A stretch of 49,263 nt of DNA from Pseudomonadota bacterium. GTDB lineage: Bacteria; Desulfobacterota; Desulfobulbia; Desulfobulbales; CALZHT01. The notes beneath the pieces are model-generated. The model did not search any database, had not been told where the DNA came from, and worked only from the letters and a program-made list of their open reading frames with translations. Position numbers and translations under genes: made by a program. Shown here piece by piece: positions 1 to 10,400 of the stretch; the stretch's first letter is position 1, and each line of letters starts with the position of its first letter. The stretch lies in the NCBI GenBank assembly GCA_018823135.1, contig JAHJJF010000063.1, positions 1-49,263 of the forward strand. Reading direction: 5' to 3'.

Positions 1-1150
1 CACCGATCAGCACAAAAGACCAGTGCAGGCCGAAAAGGTCGGAGGTGAAACCCGCCCCCATGGCTCCGATAAAAACTCCGCCGCTCATCGCCAGGTTGAA
101 TGCCCCCATCATGGTCCCTTGACCAAAACGCCGCCCCTCTTCGGTGGCCAGCGCCCCCAGGGTCGGCCAGATCAGTGCCTCACCGCTGCCCAGGATCACA
201 AACAATCCGATCAGGACCCAGAAATTACCAGCCAACGGTATAAGGCACATCACCGTGCTGATGATCAGACAGCCAGCCCGCAGCAGGAGTATTTTGTCCA
301 TCCGGTCTGCAAGTCGGCCACAGGGGGACTGCAATACGGCATTAACCAGGGTCCGGGCGGCGATCACCAGGCCGATCTCCTTACCACTTGCCTGAAACAG
401 CTGGTGCATCAGCAGGGGAAGAAAAGCCATGGTGGGCACCATGATAATCATCGTCGCCAGACGGGTCATAAGAATCCCGGCTGTGCGGCGGGAAGCAAGC
501 ATCATTCCCAGGGATTTGATCACTCCGGCACCGCGTTTATTCTTCCGGGAGGACGCCGGACTTGCCGGTAATTGCAGCAGGATCAGCATCAGGGCGAGAA
601 AACTGAAGCCCGCCATAAAATAAAAGGCCGAGGCCATACCCCAGAGATCGGTAAAAATTCCGCCCAGCAACGGGCCGCTGCCGAACCCGGTAAAGATGGC
701 GATATTCAGCAGGCTCATGTAGCGGCCTTCCTGGCCCACCGGCGCCAGATCGCTGACATAGGCCATGGCCACCGGCACGATCATTGCCGAGCCCACACCA
801 TGCAGGGCGCGGATCAATAGCAGCGAGCCCATGGTGGTGGCCTCAGGCATCATCAGACCCACCAGGGCATAGACCGCAAGGCCGGCAACGAGAAATCTCT
901 TCCGTCCCCAACGGTCTGAAAGATTACCCACCACCGGCTGACAAAACCCCCGGGTGAGGGAAAAGGCTGCAACGATGAAGCTCAGGGCCAGACCTCCGGC
1001 TCCGAGACTTTCGGCGAACACCGGCATGACCGGGACAATGATGCCGATCCCCAGAAGGGCGATGAACACGGAAAGCAGTATTGGCAGCAACAGGTGTCGT
1101 TGCATGGGCGGTTCAGCGGCATTGGCAGCAAGGGGTTTGAAGAACATCAT
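1..1150 (-). CDS. MFS transporter, partial (C-terminal part outside the window)
   Basis: This is an inner-membrane major facilitator superfamily transporter, probably a drug or small-molecule proton antiporter; the substrate cannot be told. I translated the minus strand from an ATG ATG at 1150-1145 and found about 383 open codons that run off the left edge. A first membrane helix near residues 20-42 is followed by the loop 2-3 signature GNLSDRWGRKR (about residues 75-85), the classic MFS motif A. Further hydrophobic segments follow, with a second-half repeat of that loop (GRLADRMDK). A run AAGGG-like sequence abuts the first ATG, so the start is uncertain; an internal ATG at 1105 (MQRHLLLP) is an alternative. 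The gene is divergent from fic, with 252 bp between them. Confidence 0.9.
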   Translation of the reverse strand, partial: MMFFKPLAANAAEPPMQRHLLLPILLSVFIALLGIGIIVPVMPVFAESLGAGGLALSFIVAAFSLTRGFCQPVVGNLSDRWGRKRFLVAGLAVYALVGLMMPEATTMGSLLLIRALHGVGSAMIVPVAMAYVSDLAPVGQEGRYMSLLNIAIFTGFGSGPLLGGIFTDLWGMASAFYFMAGFSFLALMLILLQLPASPASSRKNKRGAGVIKSLGMMLASRRTAGILMTRLATMIIMVPTMAFLPLLMHQLFQASGKEIGLVIAARTLVNAVLQSPCGRLADRMDKILLLRAGCLIISTVMCLIPLAGNFWVLIGLFVILGSGEALIWPTLGALATEEGRRFGQGTMMGAFNLAMSGGVFIGAMGAGFTSDLFGLHWSFVLIG

Positions 1151-1352
1151 CCCTTATAATCATATTTATGAATGATTAGCCCGTATTTCCTGCAGGAAAA
1201 GTCAGGGTCAAATCTGGTAAAAATGTGTTCTGCTATTTGCGGGCAAGGATAAAAAAAATCGTGATTACCACTAAATAACTACCGACAGAGATTTTTTTCT
1301 TCGATCCTGATTGTTTCGCATTTCGAGCTTTTCATGAGTCACCCGCATGCAG

Positions 1353-1400
1353 TTTGATGCGATTATCTTGCTTAATCGTGTCACGTTTGATATGATTATC
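1353..1400. promoter_or_regulatory. Direct repeat pair with central palindrome at the fic start codon
   Basis: Two 15-bp boxes, TTTGATgcGATTATC at 1353-1367 and TTTGATatGATTATC at 1386-1400, match at 13 of 15 positions and are 33 bp apart, about three helical turns. Between them lies CGTG-T-CACG (1377-1385). The second box ends two bases before the fic ATG and fills the place where a Shine-Dalgarno site would be; no good ribosome-binding site is visible. This looks like an operator for a DNA-binding regulator. The winged-helix end of Fic is an obvious but unproven candidate. The function is inferred; the repeats are seen directly. Confidence 0.5.
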
Positions 1401-1402
1401 CC

Positions 1403-2539
1403 ATGGAATCGAATCAGAAATGGATATGGCAACACAGGGGCTGGCCTGATTTCACCTACGATGCCGGGAAGTTGTTGCCGGAACTCACCGCTTTATCTCG
1501 CCTGATGGGCGGTCTTGAAATGACCTGTCGTACTCTTGCGGTGGACAGCCTGCTGGATGCCAGAGCCCAGGTATTGACCGAGGATGCCCTTGAAACATCA
1601 GCCATTGAAGGAGAGATGTTGCGTCGCAGCTCGGTAAGAGCCTCGGCAAGGAAGCGTCTCGGGCTACCGGTAGATCATGATGCTTCCGACAGGCGAACAG
1701 ATGATCTGGTGGCCATGCTGATGGATGCCCGGGAGAATACCGGCGGGCCGCTCACTGAAGAGATGTTGTTTGCCTGGCACGCCGCCCTTTTTCCCACCGG
1801 TTATTCCGGACTCAATAAGATCCGCGTCGGTGCATACCGGGGGAAAGAGCCCATGCAGATTATTTCCGGACCGATAACCAGGGAAAAAGTCCATTATCTT
1901 GCGCCTCCGGGTAGTGGTGTTGCTGCTGAAATGGCTCGCTTTCTGCAATGGGTTAACAGTGATAACCGGATCGATTCTCTTCTCAAGGCCGGAATCGCGC
2001 ATCTCTGGTTCATCATGATTCATCCTTTTGATGACGGCAACGGCAGGGTCGGCAGGGCCATAACCGATTATCTGCTGTCAATGGATTTCCCCCTGCCAAT
2101 TCAGGTGATATCTTTTTCCAGGCATGTTCGCCTGGATCAGAAAGGCTATTATCATATTCTTGAAGAAACCGGTAAACAAGGGCTTGATATCAACGGCTGG
2201 CTGTTATGGTTTTTTAAGACACTCAGCGCCGCAATAGATGAATCGCGATGGATCATTGATCAGGTGGTCCAGAAAGCGGCATTTTGGAATTTGTATGGCG
2301 AAGCAGGGATCAATGACCGGCAGCGTAAAGTTCTCAATAAATTACTGGATGCCGGGGAGCGTTTTGAAGGTTTCATGACCACCCGTAAATATGCTGGAAT
2401 GACAAAATGCAGTAAGGTCACTGCCAGTCGCGACCTGAAAGATCTAGAAGAAAAGGGTCTGGTGCAAAGGAGACCAGGGAGCGGTAGAAGTACAAGTTAT
2501 GAAATCAAAAAGAATAGCGGGCAGGAGTTCATTGAATAG
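1403..2539 (+). CDS. Fic family protein, AMP-transferase type with N-terminal DUF4172 and C-terminal winged helix
   Basis: Fic enzymes move AMP (or another nucleotide part) from ATP onto hydroxyl side chains of target proteins. The complete active motif HPFDDGNGRVGR starts at residue 207, giving the catalytic His and the phosphate-binding loop. The N-terminus (KWIWQHRGWPDFTY) fits DUF4172. An inhibitory motif of the S/T-xxx-E-G/N type, TSAIEG, sits at residues 65-70, before the Fic core, so this is a self-inhibited class II enzyme. The last 90 or so residues resemble a winged helix-turn-helix (KCSKVTASRDLKDLEEKGLV). The stop codon is 5 bp before sbcD, so the two genes are probably co-transcribed. 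The target protein is unknown. Length (378 aa) is normal for the family. Confidence 0.93.
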   Translation: MESNQKWIWQHRGWPDFTYDAGKLLPELTALSRLMGGLEMTCRTLAVDSLLDARAQVLTEDALETSAIEGEMLRRSSVRASARKRLGLPVDHDASDRRTDDLVAMLMDARENTGGPLTEEMLFAWHAALFPTGYSGLNKIRVGAYRGKEPMQIISGPITREKVHYLAPPGSGVAAEMARFLQWVNSDNRIDSLLKAGIAHLWFIMIHPFDDGNGRVGRAITDYLLSMDFPLPIQVISFSRHVRLDQKGYYHILEETGKQGLDINGWLLWFFKTLSAAIDESRWIIDQVVQKAAFWNLYGEAGINDRQRKVLNKLLDAGERFEGFMTTRKYAGMTKCSKVTASRDLKDLEEKGLVQRRPGSGRSTSYEIKKNSGQEFIE

Positions 2540-2544
2540 AAATT

Positions 2545-3795
2545 ATGCAGACACGCTTCATCCACACAGCCGACATACATCTTGGTAAAACCTACCGCAA
2601 CTCGCCGGGCGAAGGGGCGCGCTACGAAGATTTCTTCAGTTGCCTGGCAGGTATCGTGGGAGATGCGGTGCGTGAAAAGGTTGACTTTGTGCTGATCGGC
2701 GGCGATCTCTTCCACACCGGCCAGATCCTCCCCAAGACCTTTGCCAAGACCATCGAAACCCTGCAACCCCTGAAGCAGGCCGGCATTCCGTGTATTGCCA
2801 TTGAAGGCAATCATGACTGGATTCACCGGCGCAATAATATTTCCTGGATGGAAGCCCTTTCCGAAATGGGCTATATCCGCCTGCTGCGTCCGGACCGTAC
2901 CGAAGACGGCGAATACCTTTTTAAGCCATTTGATGAACAAACCGGCATGGGCGGCCATATTATAATCAACGGTCTTAATATCTATGGCCTTGGCTATATC
3001 GGCGCTCAGGCCGGCAGCCATGTTGAACGCATCTGCAATGCGGCGACCACCGACAATAACCTTTTGCTCTTCCATGTGGGCATCTGGAAATATTCACCGG
3101 TTGAGATCGGCAATATGACGATCGAAGAGGCCCATCCCCTGGCTGAAAAATTCGCTTATGTCGCCCTGGGCCACGGCCACAAGCCATACGTCATCGAAAC
3201 CCCGGAAGGAAAACCTTACGCCTATAACCCCGGCGCCCCGGAACGGGTGAATTTCGGCGAGGAAAAATACGATAAGGGCTATTATTTTGTTACCATTGAC
3301 GAGGGTAGGTTTTCTCCGGAATTCAGACCCGTCAATCCCCGGCCCATGCTGGTGGAGGTGATCAATCTGGATGGCGCGCCGGATGCTCATACCGCCCTTG
3401 ACAGTTTTCGTGATCAGGTCCGCGAAAAGCTTATTGGACAGAATGACGGGCGCCAGCCTCTGCTGGAATTGAAACTCACCGGCCGGGTGGGATTTCACCC
3501 TTTTGAACTGGGGCGCGAACGACTGCGCCTGGCACTGGATGAGTTTGCCGCGCCATTGCACGTTGAAATAAAAAACCACCTGTCTCTTCTGACCCGCGCC
3601 GGGTGTGAGGACCTGGTGAAAAAGTCCCTTGCTGAGATTGAAAATGATGTGCTCCATGAATTGATCGGTGCCCACAGCATTTATAAGGGCCGGGAGCAGG
3701 AGTTGGCCAGGTTGTCCCTAGCGATCCGGGATCTGGTTTTGAAGGGTGATGTTGAAGACGATGAATTGCTCGGGTTGTTCTCGGAGCAGAACTGA
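2545..3795 (+). CDS. sbcD: DNA repair exonuclease SbcD/Mre11 family
   Basis: This is the manganese-dependent nuclease subunit of the SbcCD (Mre11-Rad50) complex, which opens hairpins and processes blocked double-strand ends. The metallophosphoesterase motifs appear in order: DIHLGKTY (residues 10-17), GGDLFHTG (about 52), EGNHDW (about 88), FHVG (about 175) and GHGHKP (about 209). The C-terminal third would hold the capping and Rad50-binding parts. The 416-aa length is typical. The start has little Shine-Dalgarno signal of its own, which fits translational coupling to fic 5 bp upstream. The sbcC start lies 3 bp after the stop. Confidence 0.95.
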   Translation: MQTRFIHTADIHLGKTYRNSPGEGARYEDFFSCLAGIVGDAVREKVDFVLIGGDLFHTGQILPKTFAKTIETLQPLKQAGIPCIAIEGNHDWIHRRNNISWMEALSEMGYIRLLRPDRTEDGEYLFKPFDEQTGMGGHIIINGLNIYGLGYIGAQAGSHVERICNAATTDNNLLLFHVGIWKYSPVEIGNMTIEEAHPLAEKFAYVALGHGHKPYVIETPEGKPYAYNPGAPERVNFGEEKYDKGYYFVTIDEGRFSPEFRPVNPRPMLVEVINLDGAPDAHTALDSFRDQVREKLIGQNDGRQPLLELKLTGRVGFHPFELGRERLRLALDEFAAPLHVEIKNHLSLLTRAGCEDLVKKSLAEIENDVLHELIGAHSIYKGREQELARLSLAIRDLVLKGDVEDDELLGLFSEQN

Positions 3796-3798
3796 CAC

Positions 3799-6237
3799 AT
3801 GCAGATACTTTCCATTTCACTCAAAAATATCAAATCCCATCGCGACAAAGAGCTGCACTTTGTCAATGGCATCAACGTCCTTTCCGGTGACAACGGCGCG
3901 GGGAAAAGTACGATTTTTGAGGCTATCGGCTATGCCCTGTTCGGGGTTGATGCCCGCGATTTTGTCGGTAATATCGAGCGGTTCATCACCATCGGCGCTA
4001 AAAAGGGAGAAATCACCGTAACCTTTCAAACCGATGCTCAAGAGACCTTTCAGGCCTCCCGCAGTGTCGGGGCCGGATCCAAATGGCTGCTGGCCAGAGA
4101 AATCGGCGGCGCTTTTGAGGTGGAGGACCATGCCGGCGCCCAGGAAACCGAAGCGCGACTCAAGGAACTCCTGGGTCTTGATAGCGGTCGCCCCTTGGCC
4201 GAGCAATACAAACTGGTGATCGGCCCCTTTCAGAACGAATTTCTCGGACCCTTTGTCCTCAAACAACCCACCAAACGTCAGGAAGCCTTTGACGAGATTT
4301 TGGGGATTGATGCCTGGCGCAAAACCTATAAGGGCACCAGCACCCTGCTGGCAGCAGTCAAAAATAAAATTGAAGTATTGAGCGTGGAGATACAGGGCAA
4401 AGAGGAACAGATTGCAGTGCTTCCCGAACGCAAGAAGGAATTGACTGGTTTGGATGCGGAAGCAAAAGCACAGAAGAAGGAACTGACGGGAAAAGAAACA
4501 ACATTATCGAAGACCGAAAAGCAGCTTGCCAAACTGGACGCGCAGGAAAAAACAACCAATGCGGTGAAGTCGGATATTCAGATTTTTCAAAACCGTATTC
4601 GTGACGGGGAAGCGAAAATTGCCGACCAGAAAAAGCGGGTCGCAGAAGCCGAATCGGCCGTTGAAACTCTTGAAAAAAGCACAGCGGGCAAGGAGGCGTT
4701 TGTCGCGGCGGAGGCAAGTCTTGCGTCGCTGCGGCAGCAGGACAAGCAGCGAAGGCAGATCGAAAAGGAGAGTAGTGTCCTGGATAAGGAAACTACCCGC
4801 CTGGCCCAGACCCTGGAACACGAAAGCAGAGAAGTTTCAAGGATTGACCTTCAGCTCACAGAAGAGGAAGGTAAAATCAGGGACCAGCAGAAAACCCTGG
4901 TGGCGGATGAAAGCCTTGCCAAAAATGCGGCGCGATTGGCGGACCTGAAAAAAGAGCTGAAAAAGCTCTCCTCGGCACAAGGTCTTATTGAAGGCAAGCG
5001 GCTGGGCCTCCAGGAAGGCAAGGAAAAATTGGCCCAGGGTGTTTGTCCTTTTTTCAAGGAACCGTGTGAAAATATTGCCGGTAAGGCACCCCGTGACGTC
5101 TTCAGCAGCAGGGTAGCCGAACTGGACAAAGAGAGCCTTGAGTTGGTCAAACAAATGGCTGGGCTGAATCAGGAGATCGACGCAGCTGAAAAAGCCCGGC
5201 AGGAGTTGGATGCACTTGCGGTACGCGCCCAGGAACTTGAAAAACAGCTGACCGCCCTGTCCAGAAGGCGACAGGAAAATAATAAGCGCCAACAAGGGCT
5301 TGAAGAGACCAGGAAACAGCAGGCAGAGGCTGACAAAAAGGCTTTAGCCCGGAAAGAAGACCTTAAACGATACAGTAATCTTGATGCGGAAATAACCAGG
5401 ATCGAGAAATTACGCACCCAACATCAGGCCGCGCGCGATGCATTCTTTGCCAACCAGAAGGATGCGCAGGATTTGAATAATCGGCGTGAATCCCTGAAAA
5501 AGATGTTGGCGCTCATTGAGAAGTTGAAAGAGGATCTTGCTGCCAGACAGAAAGAACTTGTTACCCTGGAAAAAGAGTATGATCCCATGCGTCATGCCGA
5601 AGAACGCCTGGTAAAAGAGCAATTGCTCGCCGGTGTTGCCACCCTCAAGCAGAAAATCACTGACCTTGGCAAGGACCGCCTCCGTCTTGACGAAGAGATC
5701 AAGAAAATGCAGCAGATTAAACAGGAGATCAAGGAACGGGAGGCTCAGAAGAAAACCCTTGAAGGCAAGGAAGAGTTGGTTAAATTCCTGCGCACCAGGA
5801 TCTTCAATAATGTTTCGGCGCAGCTTTCAGAGCGTTTCCGCGAGGAAATAAGTTTACGGGCGGACCGCATTTACCGCAGCATTGCTGAAACCGATGAGGA
5901 ATTGTGCTGGGGCGATAAATACCAGATCATTCTGCGGGACATGCCGGAAGGGGAGTTGCGGGAGCGAACCGATGACCAGTTGTCCGGCGGTCAGACAATG
6001 AGCGCCGTGGTGGCCCTGCGCCTCGCCCTGCTGCAGACCATCGGCGCACGGGTTGCGTTTTTTGACGAGCCCACCTCAAACCTTGACGCGGCGCGCCGGG
6101 AAAATCTCGCCCAGGCCTTCCGGGCAATCGATGTCGGCCGCGAGGAGGTCACCGAGCACTGGTACGACCAACTCTTCCTGATCAGCCATGATGTGGCATT
6201 CACCGAGGTCACCGATCAGATTATTTCCCTTGAATAA
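3799..6237 (+). CDS. sbcC: SbcC/Rad50-type ATPase with an unusual hook
   Basis: This is the ABC/SMC-like ATPase partner of SbcD. Walker A is GDNGAGKST (about residues 31-39). The ABC signature DQLSGGQ and Walker B with D-loop, AFFDEPTSNLD, lie in the last 90 residues, followed by a switch His (SHD). Two long charged coiled-coil arms flank a midpoint at residue 416-423, where the hook is C-PFFKEP-C rather than the textbook CxxC zinc hook. At 812 aa the arms are shorter than in E. coli SbcC (about 1050 aa). It forms one operon with sbcD and fic. An antisense open frame across the gene is a shadow. Confidence 0.95.
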   Translation: MQILSISLKNIKSHRDKELHFVNGINVLSGDNGAGKSTIFEAIGYALFGVDARDFVGNIERFITIGAKKGEITVTFQTDAQETFQASRSVGAGSKWLLAREIGGAFEVEDHAGAQETEARLKELLGLDSGRPLAEQYKLVIGPFQNEFLGPFVLKQPTKRQEAFDEILGIDAWRKTYKGTSTLLAAVKNKIEVLSVEIQGKEEQIAVLPERKKELTGLDAEAKAQKKELTGKETTLSKTEKQLAKLDAQEKTTNAVKSDIQIFQNRIRDGEAKIADQKKRVAEAESAVETLEKSTAGKEAFVAAEASLASLRQQDKQRRQIEKESSVLDKETTRLAQTLEHESREVSRIDLQLTEEEGKIRDQQKTLVADESLAKNAARLADLKKELKKLSSAQGLIEGKRLGLQEGKEKLAQGVCPFFKEPCENIAGKAPRDVFSSRVAELDKESLELVKQMAGLNQEIDAAEKARQELDALAVRAQELEKQLTALSRRRQENNKRQQGLEETRKQQAEADKKALARKEDLKRYSNLDAEITRIEKLRTQHQAARDAFFANQKDAQDLNNRRESLKKMLALIEKLKEDLAARQKELVTLEKEYDPMRHAEERLVKEQLLAGVATLKQKITDLGKDRLRLDEEIKKMQQIKQEIKEREAQKKTLEGKEELVKFLRTRIFNNVSAQLSERFREEISLRADRIYRSIAETDEELCWGDKYQIILRDMPEGELRERTDDQLSGGQTMSAVVALRLALLQTIGARVAFFDEPTSNLDAARRENLAQAFRAIDVGREEVTEHWYDQLFLISHDVAFTEVTDQIISLE

Positions 6238-6269
6238 AGATGAATCCATCAACGGTTGGATGGTAAATA

Positions 6270-7160
6270 CTAATCCGCATCCACCATTTTCTTGGATTTA
6301 TACATTTTCCAGATCAGCGATATGCCGACAATAAAGGTGTCGTCCTGTTTGACCAGGGGGCTGTCGTTGAAAACTGCGTGTGAAACATTGTCCCATCTGA
6401 GATAGCCGCTCACTGAAAATTTGTCGTTGAGGCCGTAGACCACGTAAGTTGCCAGGCTGTGCCCGGCAGGTCCTTTCCCGGAGCGATAGTAGGGTCGATC
6501 ATTTCGGATGTATTCCTGGTCAACGTCATAGAAAAAACCGTTCAGGTCGGCGTCGGCATAATACAGCGCGGCGCTTATTCCTAAAGAAGATCCCGGTGGC
6601 TTTAAGAGCGTTTCATTCTTGTATCGCAGTGTTGCACTGTAGCGGACTCCTTCATAATAAATGGATATAAAGGAATTGAATCTGGCTGAAGAGACCCCCT
6701 GAATCGCGGTTGAAAGGTAGAGGGGGTGATCTGATTCATTGTTGGTAATGTGCCATTTCAGTTCCGGGCCGACCCCGAACAGCGCCCCAAGCTCAGGCAT
6801 GCCTTCCCTGGCACCATTGTCACCGTCAATGGGCGGATATCCTGATAATGAAATACTTGATTCCAGATACCTTGATTTGAAGAACATTCCTTTGAAGCCG
6901 TCCCGGTCGGATCTGAAATATTCTCCCCGATAGACAAAGTAAGGAAACGGCAGGACATAGTAGCTTTGCTCGTTGGACCCGGGATAATGGGGAAAAGACA
7001 TGGCGCTGTTGAACAAGCCCATTTCCCATAGGGGTTTTTGGTGAGGCGCCGCAGGCTCTGCAGCAGAGATATCTGCCCTTAGAAGAATGCAGGCTTGGAG
7101 GATTAAAGAAATAATTAAGAATTTGGAAAAGGTAGTGGATTTCATGTACATAATCATCAA
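6270..7160 (-). CDS. mipA: MipA/OmpV family outer-membrane protein
   Basis: This family consists of outer-membrane beta-barrels; E. coli MipA scaffolds murein synthases and OmpV is a related porin-like protein. After a signal peptide (hydrophobic residues about 12-28, cleavage near SAAEP) comes the family opening, WEMGLFNSAMSFPHYPGSNE, then PFPYFVYRGEYFRSD, and alternating beta strands up to a C-terminal strand around SLIWKMYKSK. Length 296 aa is normal. Four in-frame ATGs lie in the first 16 bases; none has a clear ribosome-binding site, and MKSTT (7145) may be the true start. It converges with sbcC, with 32 bp between the stops. Function beyond the family is not shown. Confidence 0.85.
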   Translation of the reverse strand: MMIMYMKSTTFSKFLIISLILQACILLRADISAAEPAAPHQKPLWEMGLFNSAMSFPHYPGSNEQSYYVLPFPYFVYRGEYFRSDRDGFKGMFFKSRYLESSISLSGYPPIDGDNGAREGMPELGALFGVGPELKWHITNNESDHPLYLSTAIQGVSSARFNSFISIYYEGVRYSATLRYKNETLLKPPGSSLGISAALYYADADLNGFFYDVDQEYIRNDRPYYRSGKGPAGHSLATYVVYGLNDKFSVSGYLRWDNVSHAVFNDSPLVKQDDTFIVGISLIWKMYKSKKMVDAD

Positions 7161-7200
7161 AATATTACATGCAGTTTGTAATGTTGTCTTGCAATATTAC
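7161..7200. promoter_or_regulatory. Repeated AATATTAC boxes upstream of mipA
   Basis: AATATTAC occurs at 7161-7168 and again at 7193-7200 (32 bp apart), with an inverted pair ATTACA (7164-7169) / TGTAAT (7177-7182). The site lies just upstream of the mipA start and may be an operator. The rest of the 7161-7455 gap is AT-rich and must hold the divergent promoters of mipA and the giant exported protein, but I see no clear -35/-10 pair. Confidence 0.3.
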
Positions 7201-7455
7201 ACCATGAACTCATCAAAAAGGTTTACCCCAGAGACAATCAAGTGAACTAGACAGTCACCATACAGTATTTAAGCGTAATTGACACTGACAGGCTATAGAT
7301 TCCTCTCGAAATTGAATCTCAAATAAAAAGTTGTGTAAAGTGGCAATAACAATCCGATGCATTTTTTATTGACGAGGGAGTGTGTTTTTTGTTAGTTAAT
7401 CCTGACAATCATTTTTATCCTTTTTGCTCGCATACCATTGGTCAGGATAACTTTT

Positions 7456-10400
7456 ATGAAAAAACTATTTTTATTACTCCAATTGATTTTATGCATTGTT
7501 GTATTTAGTTCACCGGTATCTGGAAGCACAATATTTGGACCAAAGACATACACGAGATCAATCGGACAAACAACTGTCTATACAGATACATTTCAATTTT
7601 CCGCTGGTGAGGCATTATTTACTGTCGAGAATGGCAGCTGGAATGGCGAACATCGTGTTGATAATCAAGTAAGCAGCGCCACTGTTAGTGTAAATGGAAT
7701 TGAAATATTTCGCCCAAGTGATTTCAACCAGAACGTACACCTTCTAGAAACTGTATTAAACCTCAATTCAGAAAACACCATCGTTGTGGAATTGAATGGT
7801 GCACCGGAAGGCTATCTCTCAATTAGTGTTTTTTGCCAGGCTGAAACGCCCAGCATAGCATTGTCGGCTGAACAAGCTTCAATTTACACCGGGGAAGCAA
7901 CAACTCTGGAATGGAATTCCACTAACGCTGTCTCTGTCAGTATAGAACCGGCAATTGGTTCTGTCGATTTAAGCGGATCAATATCTGTAAGCCCCCTCGA
8001 AACTACAATATATACAATATCTGCGGTGGGACCTTGCGAAACAGTTACAGACCAAACCACTATTAATGTAAGCGATCCGCCCCAGCCTCCCACGGTTTTA
8101 ATGAGTGCCGATCCCATGACAATTTATAACGGTGAGTCGGCGGTTTTATCATGGAGTTCAACGAATGCCGAGACAGTAAGTATTGATAACGGCATAGGGA
8201 ATGTTCAAGTTGCGGGATCATTGTCAGTTAATCCTATAGTCACAACAGCATATGCTATCTCAGCCTCCGGTCCTGGGGGTACAGAAACAGCAACAGTGAT
8301 CGTAGAAGTTTTGGAATTGAATGCGGAGCCAACTGTAACCATAATTGAACCAAATAATATGCAGGATATTGCTGACGCGGGATTTATAATTCAATGGATG
8401 GATGATGCCCCTGTCGGTAACGCAACGGTTTCGCTTTTCTATGATGTAGATAATCAGGGAATGGATGGAAAACTCATTGTTGCCGGGATAAACGCCGAGC
8501 TTGATGGTGTCGGAGATGAATACTTCTGGGACACCTCACAGATATCAAATGGTGCTTTTTATGTTTATGCAATTATTGACGACGATGTCAACGAACCGGT
8601 TGTTGCCTATTCTGAATATCCCGTAACCGTGTACCATAAGTCTGCATGTCTCGGCGCAGAAAAAATTGTTGAAAATTATTCAAAATGGTTGGGTTATTCG
8701 GGTGCCATGAGTGGTGAATATGCCATCGTTGGGGCACCATATTCCGGTTCTAGGTATGCCTATGGCAAAGCATATATCTATAAAAATGAAGCTCAAGGTT
8801 GGGTCAAGAAAAGCGAGCTAACTCCCAATGATTTAAAAAATCATTTTACATTCGGTAAATCAGTTGCAATGGATGGTGATTATGCTGTTGTAGGTGCTGA
8901 TGGGGAATATAGTTCATATGTAACATATGTAATAGGTGCAGCATATGTATATAAACGAGATGGAGAAAACTGGGTTGAAACCGCCAAGCTCATACCGCAT
9001 GATTCTTCTCTTCGGGACAAATTCGGGAGAACAGTGGCAATCAGCGGTGATTATATTTTTGTCGGTAGTTTAGGGAATGCTTTTTCAGTATATGTGTTCA
9101 AGCGAGAAGGAGAAAATTGGGTTGAACAAACTGAGTTGTTTGCAAGCGATGCCGTACCTGGCGATCAATTTGGTAGCTCCATTTCAATCAGCGGTGATTA
9201 TGCGGTTATTGGGGCACCAAGCAGGGATGAAGAAGGTGTATGGAATGCTGGTGCTGTATATGTATTCAAGCGCGACGAGAATGGATGGCATGAGCAGGAA
9301 AAAATAACTTTAAGTAACCCTAAAGAATCAGATGGCTTCGGAAGTTCATTGGCAATTGAAGGTAATACCTTAATTGTAGGAAAAGGTGCGCGAAACGAAA
9401 GTGGCGATGACCCCTATATAGCGTATGTTTTTAAGAATGACAGCACTCAATGGGTTGAACAGGCTCGACTGAGTTATAAACAGAAGACGAGTTTAATGCG
9501 TTCTGCTCATGCAGTTTCTATCAGTGGTGATACGGCGGTTATTGGTATATATGATGAAGAAAATGGCAGTGGCGCCGGGGCAATAAATGTCTATAAACGT
9601 TATGGAGACATATGGGAGGACCATTTAAAAATAACTTCTTGTGACGGCGCTCCTGGTAACCGGTTTGGAACCTCTGTGTCTATCAGCGGGGATAATATTA
9701 TGGTTGGCGCCCCACACCTTTATCCTTTATATGATCTAAATAATGGAGCAATATATTTCTATGATGTGCCCAAGGTTACTGTCCGTATTGAAGCTGATAA
9801 TGAAATGATAGGTTTTGGTGAGTCAGCAATATTATCTTGGGATTCAGTAAATGCCGAGTCATGTGTGATAATTCCTGATATTGGCAGCGTACCTCCCAAC
9901 GGCTCGGTCACGATTACACCTTCAGAATCCATAATTTATTCGATAGTTGCTATCAGTCCTGACGGCAAAGCGACTTCCAATGTGAAAATAAGTGTAGGCC
10001 CTGTCAAGCTCAAGCCCGCTAGGGGTGTGTCGCTTGACAGGTTTGGCAAAGCCGTGGCAATTTCCGAAAATTATGCAATAATCGGAGCGGATGGGGGCTA
10101 CTCGACTCTTCCTGGTTCGGCATTTATTTATAAACGCGACGGCTATAAATGGATCGAGCAGGCGGAACTTAAAGCAAGCGACCCTAACGAAGAAGGGGAA
10201 TTTGGCACTGTTGTGGATATAGACGGCGACTATGCTATTGTCGGCGCCCATAAGTATGAAAACAATTCATTAATTGATTCAGGGGCGGCTTATATTTTTA
10301 AACGTGAAGGGGAAAGCTGGGCTCAGCACGCCAAACTTCTACCAGACGATAATAATCAAGTGGATTATTTTGGTAATGCGGTTGCGATTAGCGGGGAATA

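Noticed and set aside
23-1175. Open frames on the plus strand over the MFS transporter
   Set aside because: They are antisense to a clear MFS gene on the minus strand, have low-complexity His/Gln/Arg-rich products and no ribosome-binding sites.
6238-6269. Possible hairpin ATCCA/TGGAT between sbcC and mipA
   Set aside because: Only five pairs and no T run on either strand; too weak to call a terminator.
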